DNA of 64,000 bases, taken from NCBI RefSeq assembly GCF_016745095.1, contig NZ_CP067087.1, forward strand, positions 1,476,501-1,540,500, written 5' to 3'. The position numbers were made by a program, and so were the translations under genes. This document shows, piece by piece, positions 18,425 to 27,007 of the stretch; position 1 is the stretch's first letter, and the number at the start of each line of letters is the position of its first letter. This DNA comes from Croceicoccus sp. YJ47 (GTDB lineage: Bacteria > Pseudomonadota > Alphaproteobacteria > Sphingomonadales > Sphingomonadaceae). The notes below the pieces were generated by a model that was not told the DNA's origin, ran no database searches, and was given only the letters and a program-made list of their open reading frames with translations.

Positions 18425-19807
18425 TCAGCGTGTCGGTTCGGACCCCGCCCTCGCCGACGCCGGTGAGCGCGCGCCCGTCACGCGCCAGATGATGCCCGCC
18501 GTATCGTCACTCACCAGAAGACCGCCCGCGTTGTCCCATGCGAGCCAGGTGGGACGGCCATGCGCATCCTCGCCATCCTCGGTCAGAAATCCGGTCAGCA
18601 CGGGCAGCGGCGTTTCCCCTTCCGGATTGCCCCGCGCATCGAACGGCACGAACACCACGTCATAGCCCGATTTCGGCACCCGGTTCCACGACCCGTGCCG
18701 CGCCACGAACGCGCCCCGGTCATACGCGCCGCCAAGCCCGTTCCCGTCCGCAAACACCAGCCCCAACGGCGCCGCATGCGTACCCAGCGCATATTCCGGA
18801 CGCCGCGTATATTCGGTGAGGAAATTGGGCATCGGCTCCTCGACCCGTTCGTCGACGTAGGTTTTCCAATACACCCAGGGCCAGCCATATTGCGCGCCCA
18901 CGGGCACGTTCGTCAGATAATCGGGCGGAACGTCCGGCCCGATCATGTCGCGTTCGTTCACCGTGGTCCACAATTCGCCGCTCGACGGTTGAATCGCGAG
19001 CCCGTTCGGATTGCGCAGGCCTACGGCAAAGAGGCGGTGGCTGCGCGTCGCGAAATCATATTCGTGGATCGCGGCGCGGCCGGTTTCCTCCGCCATGCCG
19101 TTTTCGGCCACGTTGCTGGCCGAACCGACGGTGATGAAAAGCCGGTCGCCTTCTGCATCATAAAGCACGTTGCGGACCCAGTGATTGCCGCCACCGGGCA
19201 GATCCATGAGCTTTTCCGGCTCCGCCGTGATCCGCCCCTGCCCCACTTCGAATGGGAAGGACAGGAGCGCGTCCGTATTCGCAACGATCAGCCGCCCGTT
19301 GCGAAGCGCCATGCCGAAAGGCGAGTGCAAGCCGTCGAGCAGGACCGAGCGTTGATCCGCCTGCCCGTCCCCGTCACTATCGCGCAGCAACGTGATACGG
19401 TCCGCCGACACGCCGCCCGCCCCGACCCGGTCCATGAACAGCCCCATGATCCAGTCGGTGATACCGCCGCCATCCGCGCTCGCCGGGCCGCGCGTTTCGG
19501 CCACGAGCACGTCGCCATTGGGAAGCGTGAATACCGAACGCGGATGATCGAGCCCTTCGGCAAAGCGTGCGACGGAAAGGCCCGCCGCCGCCGTCGGCGT
19601 GGCATCCGCCGCCCACCCGGCCGGTTCGGCGAGTGCGATGCTGGGGAAGGTTTCCTCGTCCGCCTCGGCAATGACGGGGTCGGGGCCGGTCAGCTGCGCA
19701 TCGGTATATTCGGCGCGGGTCGGGCGCAGAACGAGGTAGAAAATGATGGCCGCCACCAGGACGACAATGCCAATGACGATAATCGTCTTGCGGGTTTTCG
19801 ATGTCAT
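18425..19807 (-). CDS. PQQ-type sugar (sorbosone) dehydrogenase-like protein
   Basis: A 460-residue protein with an uncleaved N-terminal membrane anchor (IIVIGIVVLVAAIIFYLVL) and a periplasmic six-bladed beta-propeller of the glucose/sorbosone dehydrogenase family. Blade-like segments include LDHPRSVFTLPNGDVLVAE, LHSPFGMALRNGRLIVAN, GLRNPNGLAI and HAAPLGLVFADG. Relatives use pyrroloquinoline quinone, but neither the substrate nor cofactor use can be shown here and no pqq biosynthesis genes are in the window. A DSDGDGQADQ loop may bind calcium. Confidence 0.85.
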   Translation of the reverse strand: MTSKTRKTIIVIGIVVLVAAIIFYLVLRPTRAEYTDAQLTGPDPVIAEADEETFPSIALAEPAGWAADATPTAAAGLSVARFAEGLDHPRSVFTLPNGDVLVAETRGPASADGGGITDWIMGLFMDRVGAGGVSADRITLLRDSDGDGQADQRSVLLDGLHSPFGMALRNGRLIVANTDALLSFPFEVGQGRITAEPEKLMDLPGGGNHWVRNVLYDAEGDRLFITVGSASNVAENGMAEETGRAAIHEYDFATRSHRLFAVGLRNPNGLAIQPSSGELWTTVNERDMIGPDVPPDYLTNVPVGAQYGWPWVYWKTYVDERVEEPMPNFLTEYTRRPEYALGTHAAPLGLVFADGNGLGGAYDRGAFVARHGSWNRVPKSGYDVVFVPFDARGNPEGETPLPVLTGFLTEDGEDAHGRPTWLAWDNAGGLLVSDDTAGIIWRVTGARSPASARAGSEPTR

Positions 19808-19890
19808 GGGCGAAGAATAGTCCGTGCCACGACCCCCGGCAATGGGCAGCTTCGCATTGCGTCCGCCGCCGGGATCGTTAAGGCGGTGTC

Positions 19891-20373
19891 ATGTTCGATT
19901 TCGCCCCCTCCGACGCCGCCGACAAACCGCTCCTCTATCGCGAATTGTGCGAGGCCGCCGATGCGCTGACCTCGGGCGAGCCTGACGGGATCGCCAACAT
20001 GGCGAATGTCGCGGCGTTGGTCTGGGGCTTCGTGCCGGACCTCAACTGGGCCGGGTTCTACCGCGTGATCGGCGATGGGCTGGTGCTTGGCCCGTTCATG
20101 GGGCGCCCGGCCTGTATCCGCATTCCACTCGGCCAGGGCGTATGCGGCACCGCGGCGGGGGAGGCACGCTCCGTCCTGGTGGAGGACGTGCACAGCTTTC
20201 CCGGCCATATTGCCTGCGACGCGAACAGCCGTTCAGAGCTCGTCGTGCCCATCGTCGTCGATGGCACAGTGAAGGCAATCATCGATCTCGACAGCCCGCT
20301 GCCGTCGCGTTTCGATGACGAGGACCGGGACGGTTTCGAAGCGCTTGCCGCGATCCTCGCCGCGCGAATCTAG
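19891..20373 (+). CDS. msrC: Free methionine-(R)-sulfoxide reductase (GAF domain)
   Basis: A 160-residue single GAF-domain enzyme that reduces free methionine-R-sulfoxide with thioredoxin-type electrons. The three catalytic cysteines are present as Cys75, Cys85 and Cys109, the same 10- and 24-residue spacing as in the E. coli enzyme (84, 94, 118). Other signatures are LNWAGFYRV, GVCGTAA and SRSELVVPI. The stop codon TAG abuts the parB stop on the other strand with no base between them. Confidence 0.93.
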   Translation: MFDFAPSDAADKPLLYRELCEAADALTSGEPDGIANMANVAALVWGFVPDLNWAGFYRVIGDGLVLGPFMGRPACIRIPLGQGVCGTAAGEARSVLVEDVHSFPGHIACDANSRSELVVPIVVDGTVKAIIDLDSPLPSRFDDEDRDGFEALAAILAARI

Positions 20374-21306
20374 TTAGATTTCACCGCCCGAAAGCCGCTG
20401 ACAGACGAGATCGAGCTGATCGAGCGTCTTGTAGCGCACGGTAACGGCACCGCCCTGCTCCGACCCGTCGGGCTCGATCCGGATGGGCAGGCCGAGAAAC
20501 TCCTCCAGCTGCTTTTGAATGGCCAGAATATCGGCATCGTTTTCGCGCGTGCCGGGCCGCGCGGCGCGGTGGCGCGGCTCCTTCACCGGTGCATTGCGGC
20601 GACGGATCAGCTTTTCGACATCGCGCACCGACAAATTGTCATCGACGACGGTCTGCGCAATCTCTTCCGCATTATCCACGTTGATGAGCGCACGCGCATG
20701 GCCCATCGACAATGCGTTCGCTTCCACCATGGTCAGAACCGGCTCCGGCAGGGCGAGCAGGCGCATGAGATTCGCAACATGGCTGCGCGACTTGTCGACC
20801 ATGCGCGCGATCTCGGTCTGCGACATGTCGTTACGGGTATGGAGACGGTGGTAAGCGCGCGCCTCCTCCACCGGATTCAGATCCTCACGCTGAATATTCT
20901 CGATCAGGGCGAGCGCCGCGACATCGCGGTCGGCGAGATCGCGAACGATCGCCGGAATTTCATGCAATTGCGCCTTCTGCGCCGCGCGCCAGCGTCGTTC
21001 ACCCGCGACGAGCCGGTAACGCCCGTGACCGCTCGCCATCACGATCACAGGTTGAATGACGCCCCTGCTCGCGATGGATCGGGCCAGATCGTCAAGCGCA
21101 TCGGCATCGAAATTGACGCGCGGATTCTCGGGATGCGGCTCGATCGAGGCGACCGGCAATACGGTCAGGCCGTCCTTCCGCCCGGTGTCTTCGGACGTAT
21201 TTGTTCCACGTGAAACAGGCCGCTCGGTTTGTGTATCACCGAGTAGCGCGCCAAGCCCGCGACCGAGCGCGGCTCGCTTCTTTGGTGCTTTCGTCGCGTC
21301 GTTCAT
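20374..21306 (-). CDS. parB: Chromosome-partitioning protein ParB (own start inside the fused frame)
   Basis: ParB is recognisable from Met 21306, preceded by GAGGAAGG, a strong ribosome site five bases away, so it can be made on its own whatever happens to parA. The 310 residues contain the N-terminal ParA-contact segment KKRAALGRGLGALLGD, the CTPase/ParB-N core HPENPRVNF, LVAGERRWRAAQ with ENIQREDLNPVEEA, the helix-turn-helix SQTEIARMVDKSRSHVANLMRL, and a C-terminal dimerisation region. A perfect parS lies inside the coding sequence (21203-21216). It ends exactly against msrC. ParB loads at parS, slides as a CTP clamp and organises the origin. Confidence 0.93.
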   Translation of the reverse strand: MNDATKAPKKRAALGRGLGALLGDTQTERPVSRGTNTSEDTGRKDGLTVLPVASIEPHPENPRVNFDADALDDLARSIASRGVIQPVIVMASGHGRYRLVAGERRWRAAQKAQLHEIPAIVRDLADRDVAALALIENIQREDLNPVEEARAYHRLHTRNDMSQTEIARMVDKSRSHVANLMRLLALPEPVLTMVEANALSMGHARALINVDNAEEIAQTVVDDNLSVRDVEKLIRRRNAPVKEPRHRAARPGTRENDADILAIQKQLEEFLGLPIRIEPDGSEQGGAVTVRYKTLDQLDLVCQRLSGGEI

Positions 21307-22080
21307 GCGGCCTTCCTCTGTTCGGGGTAGCCGGCTGATCAGCTCGCGCGCCAGTTCCATATAGGCGCGCGATCCGGCGCAATGATGGTCGTAAACGATT
21401 GCCGGCAAACCATAGCTCGGCGCTTCGGAAAGGCGGACGTTACGAGGGATCACGGTGTCGAAGACCACATCGCCCAGTACGGCGCGAACGTCATCGGAAA
21501 CGGACTCCGTCAAACGGTTGCGGCGGTCGAACATCGTCAACGCAATGCCAATGATATTAAGAGCCGGATTGAAACGTTCCTTAACCAATTCAATGGTTTG
21601 CATGAGCTGGCTCAACCCCTCAAGCGCAAAGAACTCGCATTGCAACGGGACGAGAATTTCATGCGACGCAGTCAGCGCATTCAGCGTCAGCAGCCCAAGT
21701 GAGGGCGGACAATCGATGAAGCAGATATCGTAATCACTCGCCGCATCGAGCGCGGTTTGAAGACGACGCGTGCGATTGTCATATCCCACCATCTCAATCT
21801 CGGCGCCCGAAAGATCGACCGTCGCGGGCACGATGTCGAGCCCGGTAATCTGCGTCGCCATCTTGCACGCGTCGAGCGATTTGCAGTCGATCAGCAAATC
21901 GTAACTCGAACGTTCGCGATTGTTCGTTTCGATCCCCACGCCGGTCGATGCGTTGCCCTGCGGATCGAGGTCGATAAGCATCGTGCGCCACCCGATCGCC
22001 GCGAAAGACGTCGCCAAGTTGATCGCAGTCGTCGTCTTTCCGACACCGCCCTTCTGGTTCGCGACCGATACCGTAATCAT
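20374..22080 (-). CDS. parA: ParA-ParB read as one continuous frame
   Basis: From ATG 22080 the frame runs 258 codons of ParA and, with no stop, straight into ParB, giving 568 residues. The ParA part is the chromosome-partitioning ATPase: deviant Walker A KGGVGKTT at residues 8-15, LIDLDPQGNAST, and CFIDCPPSLG. Its ATG overlaps the rsmG stop as ATGA. The junction has a CCCC run at 21324-21327. Deleting one C makes ParA end RLPEQRKAA with its TGA overlapping the parB ATG as ATGA, the normal tight parA-parB arrangement. So this is either a true translational fusion or the effect of one extra C. ParA moves ParB-parS complexes during segregation. Confidence 0.85.
   Translation of the reverse strand: MITVSVANQKGGVGKTTTAINLATSFAAIGWRTMLIDLDPQGNASTGVGIETNNRERSSYDLLIDCKSLDACKMATQITGLDIVPATVDLSGAEIEMVGYDNRTRRLQTALDAASDYDICFIDCPPSLGLLTLNALTASHEILVPLQCEFFALEGLSQLMQTIELVKERFNPALNIIGIALTMFDRRNRLTESVSDDVRAVLGDVVFDTVIPRNVRLSEAPSYGLPAIVYDHHCAGSRAYMELARELISRLPRTEEGRMNDATKAPKKRAALGRGLGALLGDTQTERPVSRGTNTSEDTGRKDGLTVLPVASIEPHPENPRVNFDADALDDLARSIASRGVIQPVIVMASGHGRYRLVAGERRWRAAQKAQLHEIPAIVRDLADRDVAALALIENIQREDLNPVEEARAYHRLHTRNDMSQTEIARMVDKSRSHVANLMRLLALPEPVLTMVEANALSMGHARALINVDNAEEIAQTVVDDNLSVRDVEKLIRRRNAPVKEPRHRAARPGTRENDADILAIQKQLEEFLGLPIRIEPDGSEQGGAVTVRYKTLDQLDLVCQRLSGGEI
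21203..21216. other. parS site 2 (inside parB)
   Basis: GTTCCACGTGAAAC, and with flanks the full 16-mer TGTTCCACGTGAAACA, a perfect match to the general bacterial parS consensus TGTTNCACGTGAAACA. It is the best site in the window. Confidence 0.9.
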
Positions 22081-22736
22081 GAACACGATTTTCCCGATAA
22101 GTTTCGCATGGTGCCCACTATAACACCGGATTGTGGATCGGTCACCGAGTGTTCCACGTGAAATCCATGCGGCGCGGCTATCCCGTCCAGTTCGGAAAAG
22201 GCTCCCCGCCCTTTCGGAAGAAGCCAGAACGTATCGGGACGGGCAAGGTGGCTGGCCATCGCGACGAGCTTGTCCGTTGCGGCAACCGCGCGCGCCGAAA
22301 TGACATCGACCTTATCCCGAACGACATTCTGTATCGTCGATGGCTCAACACGAACATTGCCCAAGGATAGCGCGCCCACTACGCTCCGAAGAAATTCAAC
22401 CCGCTTCGTGCGCGGTTCGATCAATGTGAATTCGCAATCCGGCAGCAAAATGGCGCAGACCATTCCCGGCAATCCGGCACCCGTCCCGACGTCAACCCAT
22501 GACTCGAACCGTGTTTCACGTGGAACGAAGCCGATGAGCTGCGCCGAATCAAGGATATGACGCGACCAGATGTTCCCGACGGTGGACCGTGCGATAAGGT
22601 TCTGATGCCCAGTTTCCGCGAGCAACGCCGCCACATAGTCATCGAGCAAGGGAACCCTAGCCACATCCATCCGCGGTATCTGGCGGATGCGGACCAGACT
22701 CTCGTCACGGTCTCTGGGATCGACCGCATCGGTCAT
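22077..22736 (-). CDS. rsmG: 16S rRNA (guanine-527-N7)-methyltransferase
   Basis: A 219-residue RsmG (GidB). The SAM site VDVGTGAGLPGMV lies at about residues 81-93, with FTLIEPRTKRVEFL and ISARAVAATDKLVA following. It methylates G527 of 16S rRNA; loss gives low-level streptomycin resistance in other bacteria. It stands in the classic origin-proximal order mnmE-mnmG-rsmG-parA-parB and overlaps parA by four bases (ATGA). Two parS-like sites fall inside the gene. Confidence 0.95.
   Translation of the reverse strand: MTDAVDPRDRDESLVRIRQIPRMDVARVPLLDDYVAALLAETGHQNLIARSTVGNIWSRHILDSAQLIGFVPRETRFESWVDVGTGAGLPGMVCAILLPDCEFTLIEPRTKRVEFLRSVVGALSLGNVRVEPSTIQNVVRDKVDVISARAVAATDKLVAMASHLARPDTFWLLPKGRGAFSELDGIAAPHGFHVEHSVTDPQSGVIVGTMRNLSGKSCS
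22151..22164. other. parS-like site 3 (inside rsmG)
   Basis: GTTCCACGTGAAAT, 13 of 14 to the window consensus, in the 3' part of rsmG about 360 bp from site 4. Confidence 0.75.
22513..22526. other. parS site 4 (inside rsmG)
   Basis: GTTTCACGTGGAAC matches the consensus fully (14 of 14); read on the other strand it is GTTCCACGTGAAAC. Confidence 0.85.
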
Positions 22737-22761
22737 GACACCATCTCGAACTTGCGCAGCG

Positions 22762-24576
22762 CTACAAGTACGGCCTATACGGCGCAGGTGTCACCCCCCT
22801 CACCCGCTCCGCCGATGCCAGCGTTTCGGGCCGGGCCTGCGTCAAGCGCTCGACCATTTCGGCAGAAAGACCCGGCACCTGCGCGAAATCGAACGTGTAC
22901 GGGATCGCGAGCGCTTCGCTCTGCCGCAGGTCGCGCAATTCGGCGTCCTGGCGTTGCAAATAGGGACGGTAGCGACAATCCTCGATCAGGCCGTCCCATA
23001 CCTCGGCATCCGCGACATCGGTGTCGACCAGTGCGGCAATATTCGTTGCGACAAGATCATGCCGAAGCCAATCCGAAAGCGGCATCGTGTCATGGCCGCG
23101 GATGTCCACGCCGGCATCGCGCAATTGCTTTCCGGTATAGACCGCCTGCAATTCCTCTTCGGCGCGGCGAACCGCATCCTTTCGCGCGGCGAACCACGCG
23201 CTGCGTTCGGCGCCCACGGCCCCGGCCTCGATTGCCAGTTCGGTCAGCCGCGTCGCCGCATTATTCGCCCTGAGGCGGAGGCGATATTCCGCCCGGGACG
23301 TCAACATGCGGTACGGTTCGGTCACGCCATGAAGCGTCAGATCGTCGATCATTACACCGATATAGCTGTTGGCGCGATCGAGCGGGATCGTGCGCGATCC
23401 GGTCGCCACCGCCGCGGCCGAAATTCCGGCGACGAGACCCTGCGCGCCCGCCTCTTCATAGCCGGTCGTGCCGTTGATCTGACCAGCGCAGAACAACCCT
23501 TCGATGTCCTTCAACTCCATCGAGCGTTTGAGCGCACGCGGGTCGATGTGATCATATTCGACGGCATAGCCCGGCTCCACGATCTCAACCTGCTCAAGCC
23601 CCGCAATCGTGCGGACCATGGCATGCTGAACATCGACGGGCAGTGACGTGCTGATCCCGTTGGGGTAGACGAGATGGCCGGTCAGCGCCTCCGGCTCCAG
23701 GAAAATCTGATGCCCGGTCCGGTCGGCAAAGCGATGGATCTTGTCCTCGATCGACGGGCAATAGCGCGGCCCCACCCCGGAAATCGACCCCCCGAACAAG
23801 GGTGAGCGGTCGAGATTGCGCCGAATGAGGTCGTGAGTCGCCTCGTTCGTCCGGGTGATCGCGCAGGACAATTGCGGATTGCATCGCCGGGTCGACAATG
23901 GCGACATGGTCCATTGATCTTCATCCGAAGGCTGCCGCTCAAGCTCGGACCAATCGATCGTGCGCCCATCAAGCCGAGGCGGAGTGCCGGTCTTGAGCCG
24001 CGCCATCGGAAGCGCAGCGTCCCGCAATTGCTGTGCAAGAATCGACGCAGCGGATTCTCCGATCCGCCCGCCCTCGAACCGCTCTTCCCCGCGAAACAGC
24101 CTTCCGCCGAGAAACGTGCCCGTGCACAGGACGACCGAACGCGCACTAATCCTGTCGCCCGCCCCGGTGACGACACCCGAAACGCGCGATCCTTCGAAGA
24201 TCAACCCCGCGGCTTCCGCCTCGATCTCCTCCAGATTGGGCAAGGCGCGGATCATATTCTGTATTGCGCGTCGGAAAAGAACGCGATCGGCCTGAATTCG
24301 CGGGCCCTGCACCGCGCTCCCCTTGGAGCGGTTGAGCATGCGATAATGAATCGCCGCCGCATCGGCAGCGCGGCCCATCAAGCCATCGAGCGCGTCAATT
24401 TCCCGGACCAGATGGCCCTTGCCCAATCCGCCAATGGCCGGATTGCAGGACATGGCGCCCGTGCGCTCCTTGTCAAAACTGATCAAGGCAACGCACGCGC
24501 CGGTACGGGCCGCGGCGGCGGCGGCTTCGCAGCCGGCATGGCCGCCCCCTATGACTATGACGTCGAATGTGCGCAT
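22762..24576 (-). CDS. mnmG: tRNA uridine-5-carboxymethylaminomethyl modification enzyme, FAD subunit
   Basis: A 604-residue MnmG (GidA). It starts with the FAD dinucleotide motif [18 protein letters not shown] and continues with [23 protein letters not shown] and GTFLGGRLF, and has the C-terminal helical tail that contacts MnmE ([11 protein letters not shown] at the end). With MnmE it makes the cmnm5U34 modification of tRNAs. It lies 25 bp before rsmG and 54 bp after mnmE on the minus strand; the mnmE-mnmG gap holds a parS site. Start ATG 24576. Confidence 0.96.
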   Translation of the reverse strand: MRTFDVIVIGGGHAGCEAAAAAARTGACVALISFDKERTGAMSCNPAIGGLGKGHLVREIDALDGLMGRAADAAAIHYRMLNRSKGSAVQGPRIQADRVLFRRAIQNMIRALPNLEEIEAEAAGLIFEGSRVSGVVTGAGDRISARSVVLCTGTFLGGRLFRGEERFEGGRIGESAASILAQQLRDAALPMARLKTGTPPRLDGRTIDWSELERQPSDEDQWTMSPLSTRRCNPQLSCAITRTNEATHDLIRRNLDRSPLFGGSISGVGPRYCPSIEDKIHRFADRTGHQIFLEPEALTGHLVYPNGISTSLPVDVQHAMVRTIAGLEQVEIVEPGYAVEYDHIDPRALKRSMELKDIEGLFCAGQINGTTGYEEAGAQGLVAGISAAAVATGSRTIPLDRANSYIGVMIDDLTLHGVTEPYRMLTSRAEYRLRLRANNAATRLTELAIEAGAVGAERSAWFAARKDAVRRAEEELQAVYTGKQLRDAGVDIRGHDTMPLSDWLRHDLVATNIAALVDTDVADAEVWDGLIEDCRYRPYLQRQDAELRDLRQSEALAIPYTFDFAQVPGLSAEMVERLTQARPETLASAERVRGVTPAPYRPYL

Positions 24577-24615
24577 GGCGCGTCTATAACCGAAGATCGT
24601 CTTCGCGAAAACCGC

Positions 24616-24629
24616 GTTCCACGTGAAAC
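24616..24629. other. parS site 5 (mnmE-mnmG gap)
   Basis: GTTCCACGTGAAAC, a full 14-base match, immediately next to the mnmE stop codon. Confidence 0.88.
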
Positions 24630-24630
24630 G

Positions 24631-25911
24631 TTATTTCCCGATGCAGAAGCGCGAGAAAAGCCGATCGAGCATCGCTTCCACATCGCTCTTGCCCGTAAGC
24701 CGATCGAACGCCACCCTCGCCAAGCGCAGACGTTCGGCGAAAACGAGCATGTCCTCCGAAGCCGGAATGTCGCACAATGCATCCAGAGCATCGCAAATCT
24801 GTGCGCGCTGAAAATTCGAGATGGCCACCGATCCCGGCGCGGGCATACGGTCACGCGCGAGTGTCACGAGATCGCGAACCAGATCATCGACACCCGCCCC
24901 GGTACGGGCGGACACGACGGCGACGGGCATTTCCTTCATGCGGCGATTCGCAACGTCGGATTTGGTTTCAATCTCCCAAGCGCCCGCCGGCCCCTCACCC
25001 TCCGGTCCAAGCCAGAGAACGACATCCGCGGTCGCGAGGGCCGATTTCGCACGTTCGATGCCAATTTTCTCAACCTGGTCCGTCGTCTCATTCCGGATCC
25101 CCGCCGTATCCACGAACTGAAACGGAATTCCGTCAATCGCAACCGGACGGAACAGCACATCACGGGTCGTGCCCGCGATGGGCGTCGCGATGGCCACATC
25201 TTCGCGCAGGATTGCATTGAAAAGACTGCTTTTTCCTATATTCGGCGGCCCCGCAATAACCACCCGAAATCCTTCCCGCAATGCCTCAAGCCGCGGTGCA
25301 TCGGCCCATCGTTCGAGTTCCGCCTGCAGGGCAGCGCGTTTCACGTGAAACGTCGGTGATAGATCCTCCCCATCCTCCTCGTCGGAAAAATCGAGAACCG
25401 CCTCGACTTCTGCGCCGAGCATGAGGACGGTTTCGCGCCATTCGGCGACCTGCTGCGAAAGGGCGCCATCAGCAAGGCTCTGCGCGTTCCGTCGCTGTAG
25501 CTCCGTTTCAGCCTCCAGCAGGTCGGCCAAACCCTCCGCTTCGCTCAAATCCAGGCGCCCGTTCGCGAAGCTGCGCCGCGTGAACTCGCCGGCTGATGCG
25601 GGGCGAAATCCCGGAAGAGTGCTCAGCTCCCGCTCCACAGCGGCGATGACCGCGCGCCCGCCGTGGAGGTGAAATTCGACGCTGTCCTCCCCCGTCGCAC
25701 TCGCCGGGCCGGGAAAAAAGAGGACGATCGCCTTGTCGAGGATAGCGCCTTCGCTGTCGCGCAGGTGGCGCACGCTCGCTTTTCGGGGCGGCACCATTCC
25801 GCCCGCCATACCGACGAGCGCATCCGTCGCCCGTGGTCCGCTTATGCGCAGCACCGCAATCGCCGCCGGGGGTCGCCCGCTCGACAGCGCGAAAATCGTC
25901 GCATCGGTCAT
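24631..25911 (-). CDS. mnmE: tRNA modification GTPase
   Basis: A 427-residue MnmE (TrmE), the GTPase partner of MnmG in wobble-uridine modification. The N-terminal folate-binding domain starts MTDATIFALSSG, and the G domain has G1 GPPNIGKSS, DTAGI and LWLGPEG. The C-terminal catalytic tail FCIGK carries the conserved cysteine. I chose ATG 25911 because the conserved N-terminus begins there; a longer reading from 25974 overlaps the DUF6489 gene. A parS site lies inside the gene. Confidence 0.95.
   Translation of the reverse strand: MTDATIFALSSGRPPAAIAVLRISGPRATDALVGMAGGMVPPRKASVRHLRDSEGAILDKAIVLFFPGPASATGEDSVEFHLHGGRAVIAAVERELSTLPGFRPASAGEFTRRSFANGRLDLSEAEGLADLLEAETELQRRNAQSLADGALSQQVAEWRETVLMLGAEVEAVLDFSDEEDGEDLSPTFHVKRAALQAELERWADAPRLEALREGFRVVIAGPPNIGKSSLFNAILREDVAIATPIAGTTRDVLFRPVAIDGIPFQFVDTAGIRNETTDQVEKIGIERAKSALATADVVLWLGPEGEGPAGAWEIETKSDVANRRMKEMPVAVVSARTGAGVDDLVRDLVTLARDRMPAPGSVAISNFQRAQICDALDALCDIPASEDMLVFAERLRLARVAFDRLTGKSDVEAMLDRLFSRFCIGK
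25338..25351. other. parS site 6 (inside mnmE)
   Basis: GTTTCACGTGAAAC, a perfect 14-base palindrome. Confidence 0.9.
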
Positions 25912-25936
25912 CTCGCGCTCGACGTTGGAAACGAGG

Positions 25937-26194
25937 TCAGTCTTTGCGGGAACTGCTCTTGCCGAATGCGGCATTTGCGCTGTTTTCCATCATCTGACGA
26001 AACATCTTCAGCCCCAGCTCGCCCATGGGGGCGAATTGCTTCATCATGTCCTGAAGCTGCTCGATATTGCCGGTGCCCTTCATCGCGTTGACGAGGCTGT
26101 CGACATAAAGATCATTGGCACGCGAGACATCGGGCAGACCGAGAAACCGCCGCGCTTCCTCTGGCGAGCACTCGAACTCGAAATGACCTTTCAT
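25937..26194 (-). CDS. DUF6489 family protein
   Basis: An 85-residue soluble protein of the sphingomonad DUF6489 family: MKGHFEFECSPEEARRFLGLPD at the N-terminus, a predicted helical middle with MKQFAPMGELGLKMF, and a basic tail KSSSRKD. Function is unknown. It precedes mnmE by 25 bp on the same strand, so it probably leads the mnmE-mnmG-rsmG-parAB transcript. The 103-bp gap to the divergent dienelactone hydrolase gene should hold both promoters. Confidence 0.85.
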   Translation of the reverse strand: MKGHFEFECSPEEARRFLGLPDVSRANDLYVDSLVNAMKGTGNIEQLQDMMKQFAPMGELGLKMFRQMMENSANAAFGKSSSRKD

Positions 26195-26297
26195 AATGCT
26201 CTCCTCTTTTATTGACGCTCCTCACGCTGTCACAGCGGCTTTGCAAAGTCCATCGCGGCCCCCTACTTAATCGTAAACGCCACGAAGGAGATACGCG

Positions 26298-26996
26298 ATG
26301 ACTCTCGACACCCGGATCAAGACACTCGACGGAGATCAGGAATTTGCCGCCTATGTCGCAAAGCCGGCGGGAAATCCGAAGGCGGCGATGATCGTCATCC
26401 AGGAGATCTTCGGCGTCAACGACGGCATTCGCAAGAAATGCGACGATTGGGCCGCAAAAGGCTATCTCGCCATCGCGCCGGACCTGTTCTGGCGCGTGGA
26501 ACCGGGCGTCGAGACCAGCTGGGACGACGAAGACGAACGGCAGAAAGCGTTCGACATGATGGGCAAGAACAATCCCGACCGCAATGTCGAGGATATCGAA
26601 GCCACGATCCGCTGGCTCCGCGCCGAGCGCAATATTGCCAAGGTCGGCGCCGTCGGATTCTGCCTCGGCGGGAAGATCGCCTACATGACCGCGGCGCGCA
26701 CCGATGTCGATGCGACGGTCGGCTATTACGGGGTCGCCATCGACGAAATGCTGGACGAGAAGGAGGCGATCGCAAAACCGCTCATGCTGCATATCCCGAC
26801 CGCGGATGATTTCGTCGGTCCCGATGCGCAGGCCCGGATGCATGCCGGACTCGACGATCATCCCAAGGTCACGCTGCACGATTACGAAGGGCTCGGCCAT
26901 GGATTCGCAACCGCGGACGGATCGCGCCGGGACGAGGATGCAGCCATGCTCGCCGATCGCCGGACCGACGAGTTTTTTGCGCAGCATCTGGGTTGA
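26298..26996 (+). CDS. Dienelactone hydrolase family protein
   Basis: A 232-residue alpha/beta hydrolase of the dienelactone hydrolase family. The nucleophile elbow GFCLGG carries a cysteine (about residue 122), with the acid Asp in TADDFVG and His in GLGHGF, the Cys-Asp-His triad of the family. IQEIFGVNDGIRKKCDDWA is a typical N-terminal signature. The natural substrate is unknown. The ATG at 26298 follows AAGGAG. The FMN glutamate-synthase-like gene begins 11 bp after its stop. Confidence 0.9.
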   Translation: MTLDTRIKTLDGDQEFAAYVAKPAGNPKAAMIVIQEIFGVNDGIRKKCDDWAAKGYLAIAPDLFWRVEPGVETSWDDEDERQKAFDMMGKNNPDRNVEDIEATIRWLRAERNIAKVGAVGFCLGGKIAYMTAARTDVDATVGYYGVAIDEMLDEKEAIAKPLMLHIPTADDFVGPDAQARMHAGLDDHPKVTLHDYEGLGHGFATADGSRRDEDAAMLADRRTDEFFAQHLG

Positions 26997-27007
26997 ACCA
27001 GCGCAGC

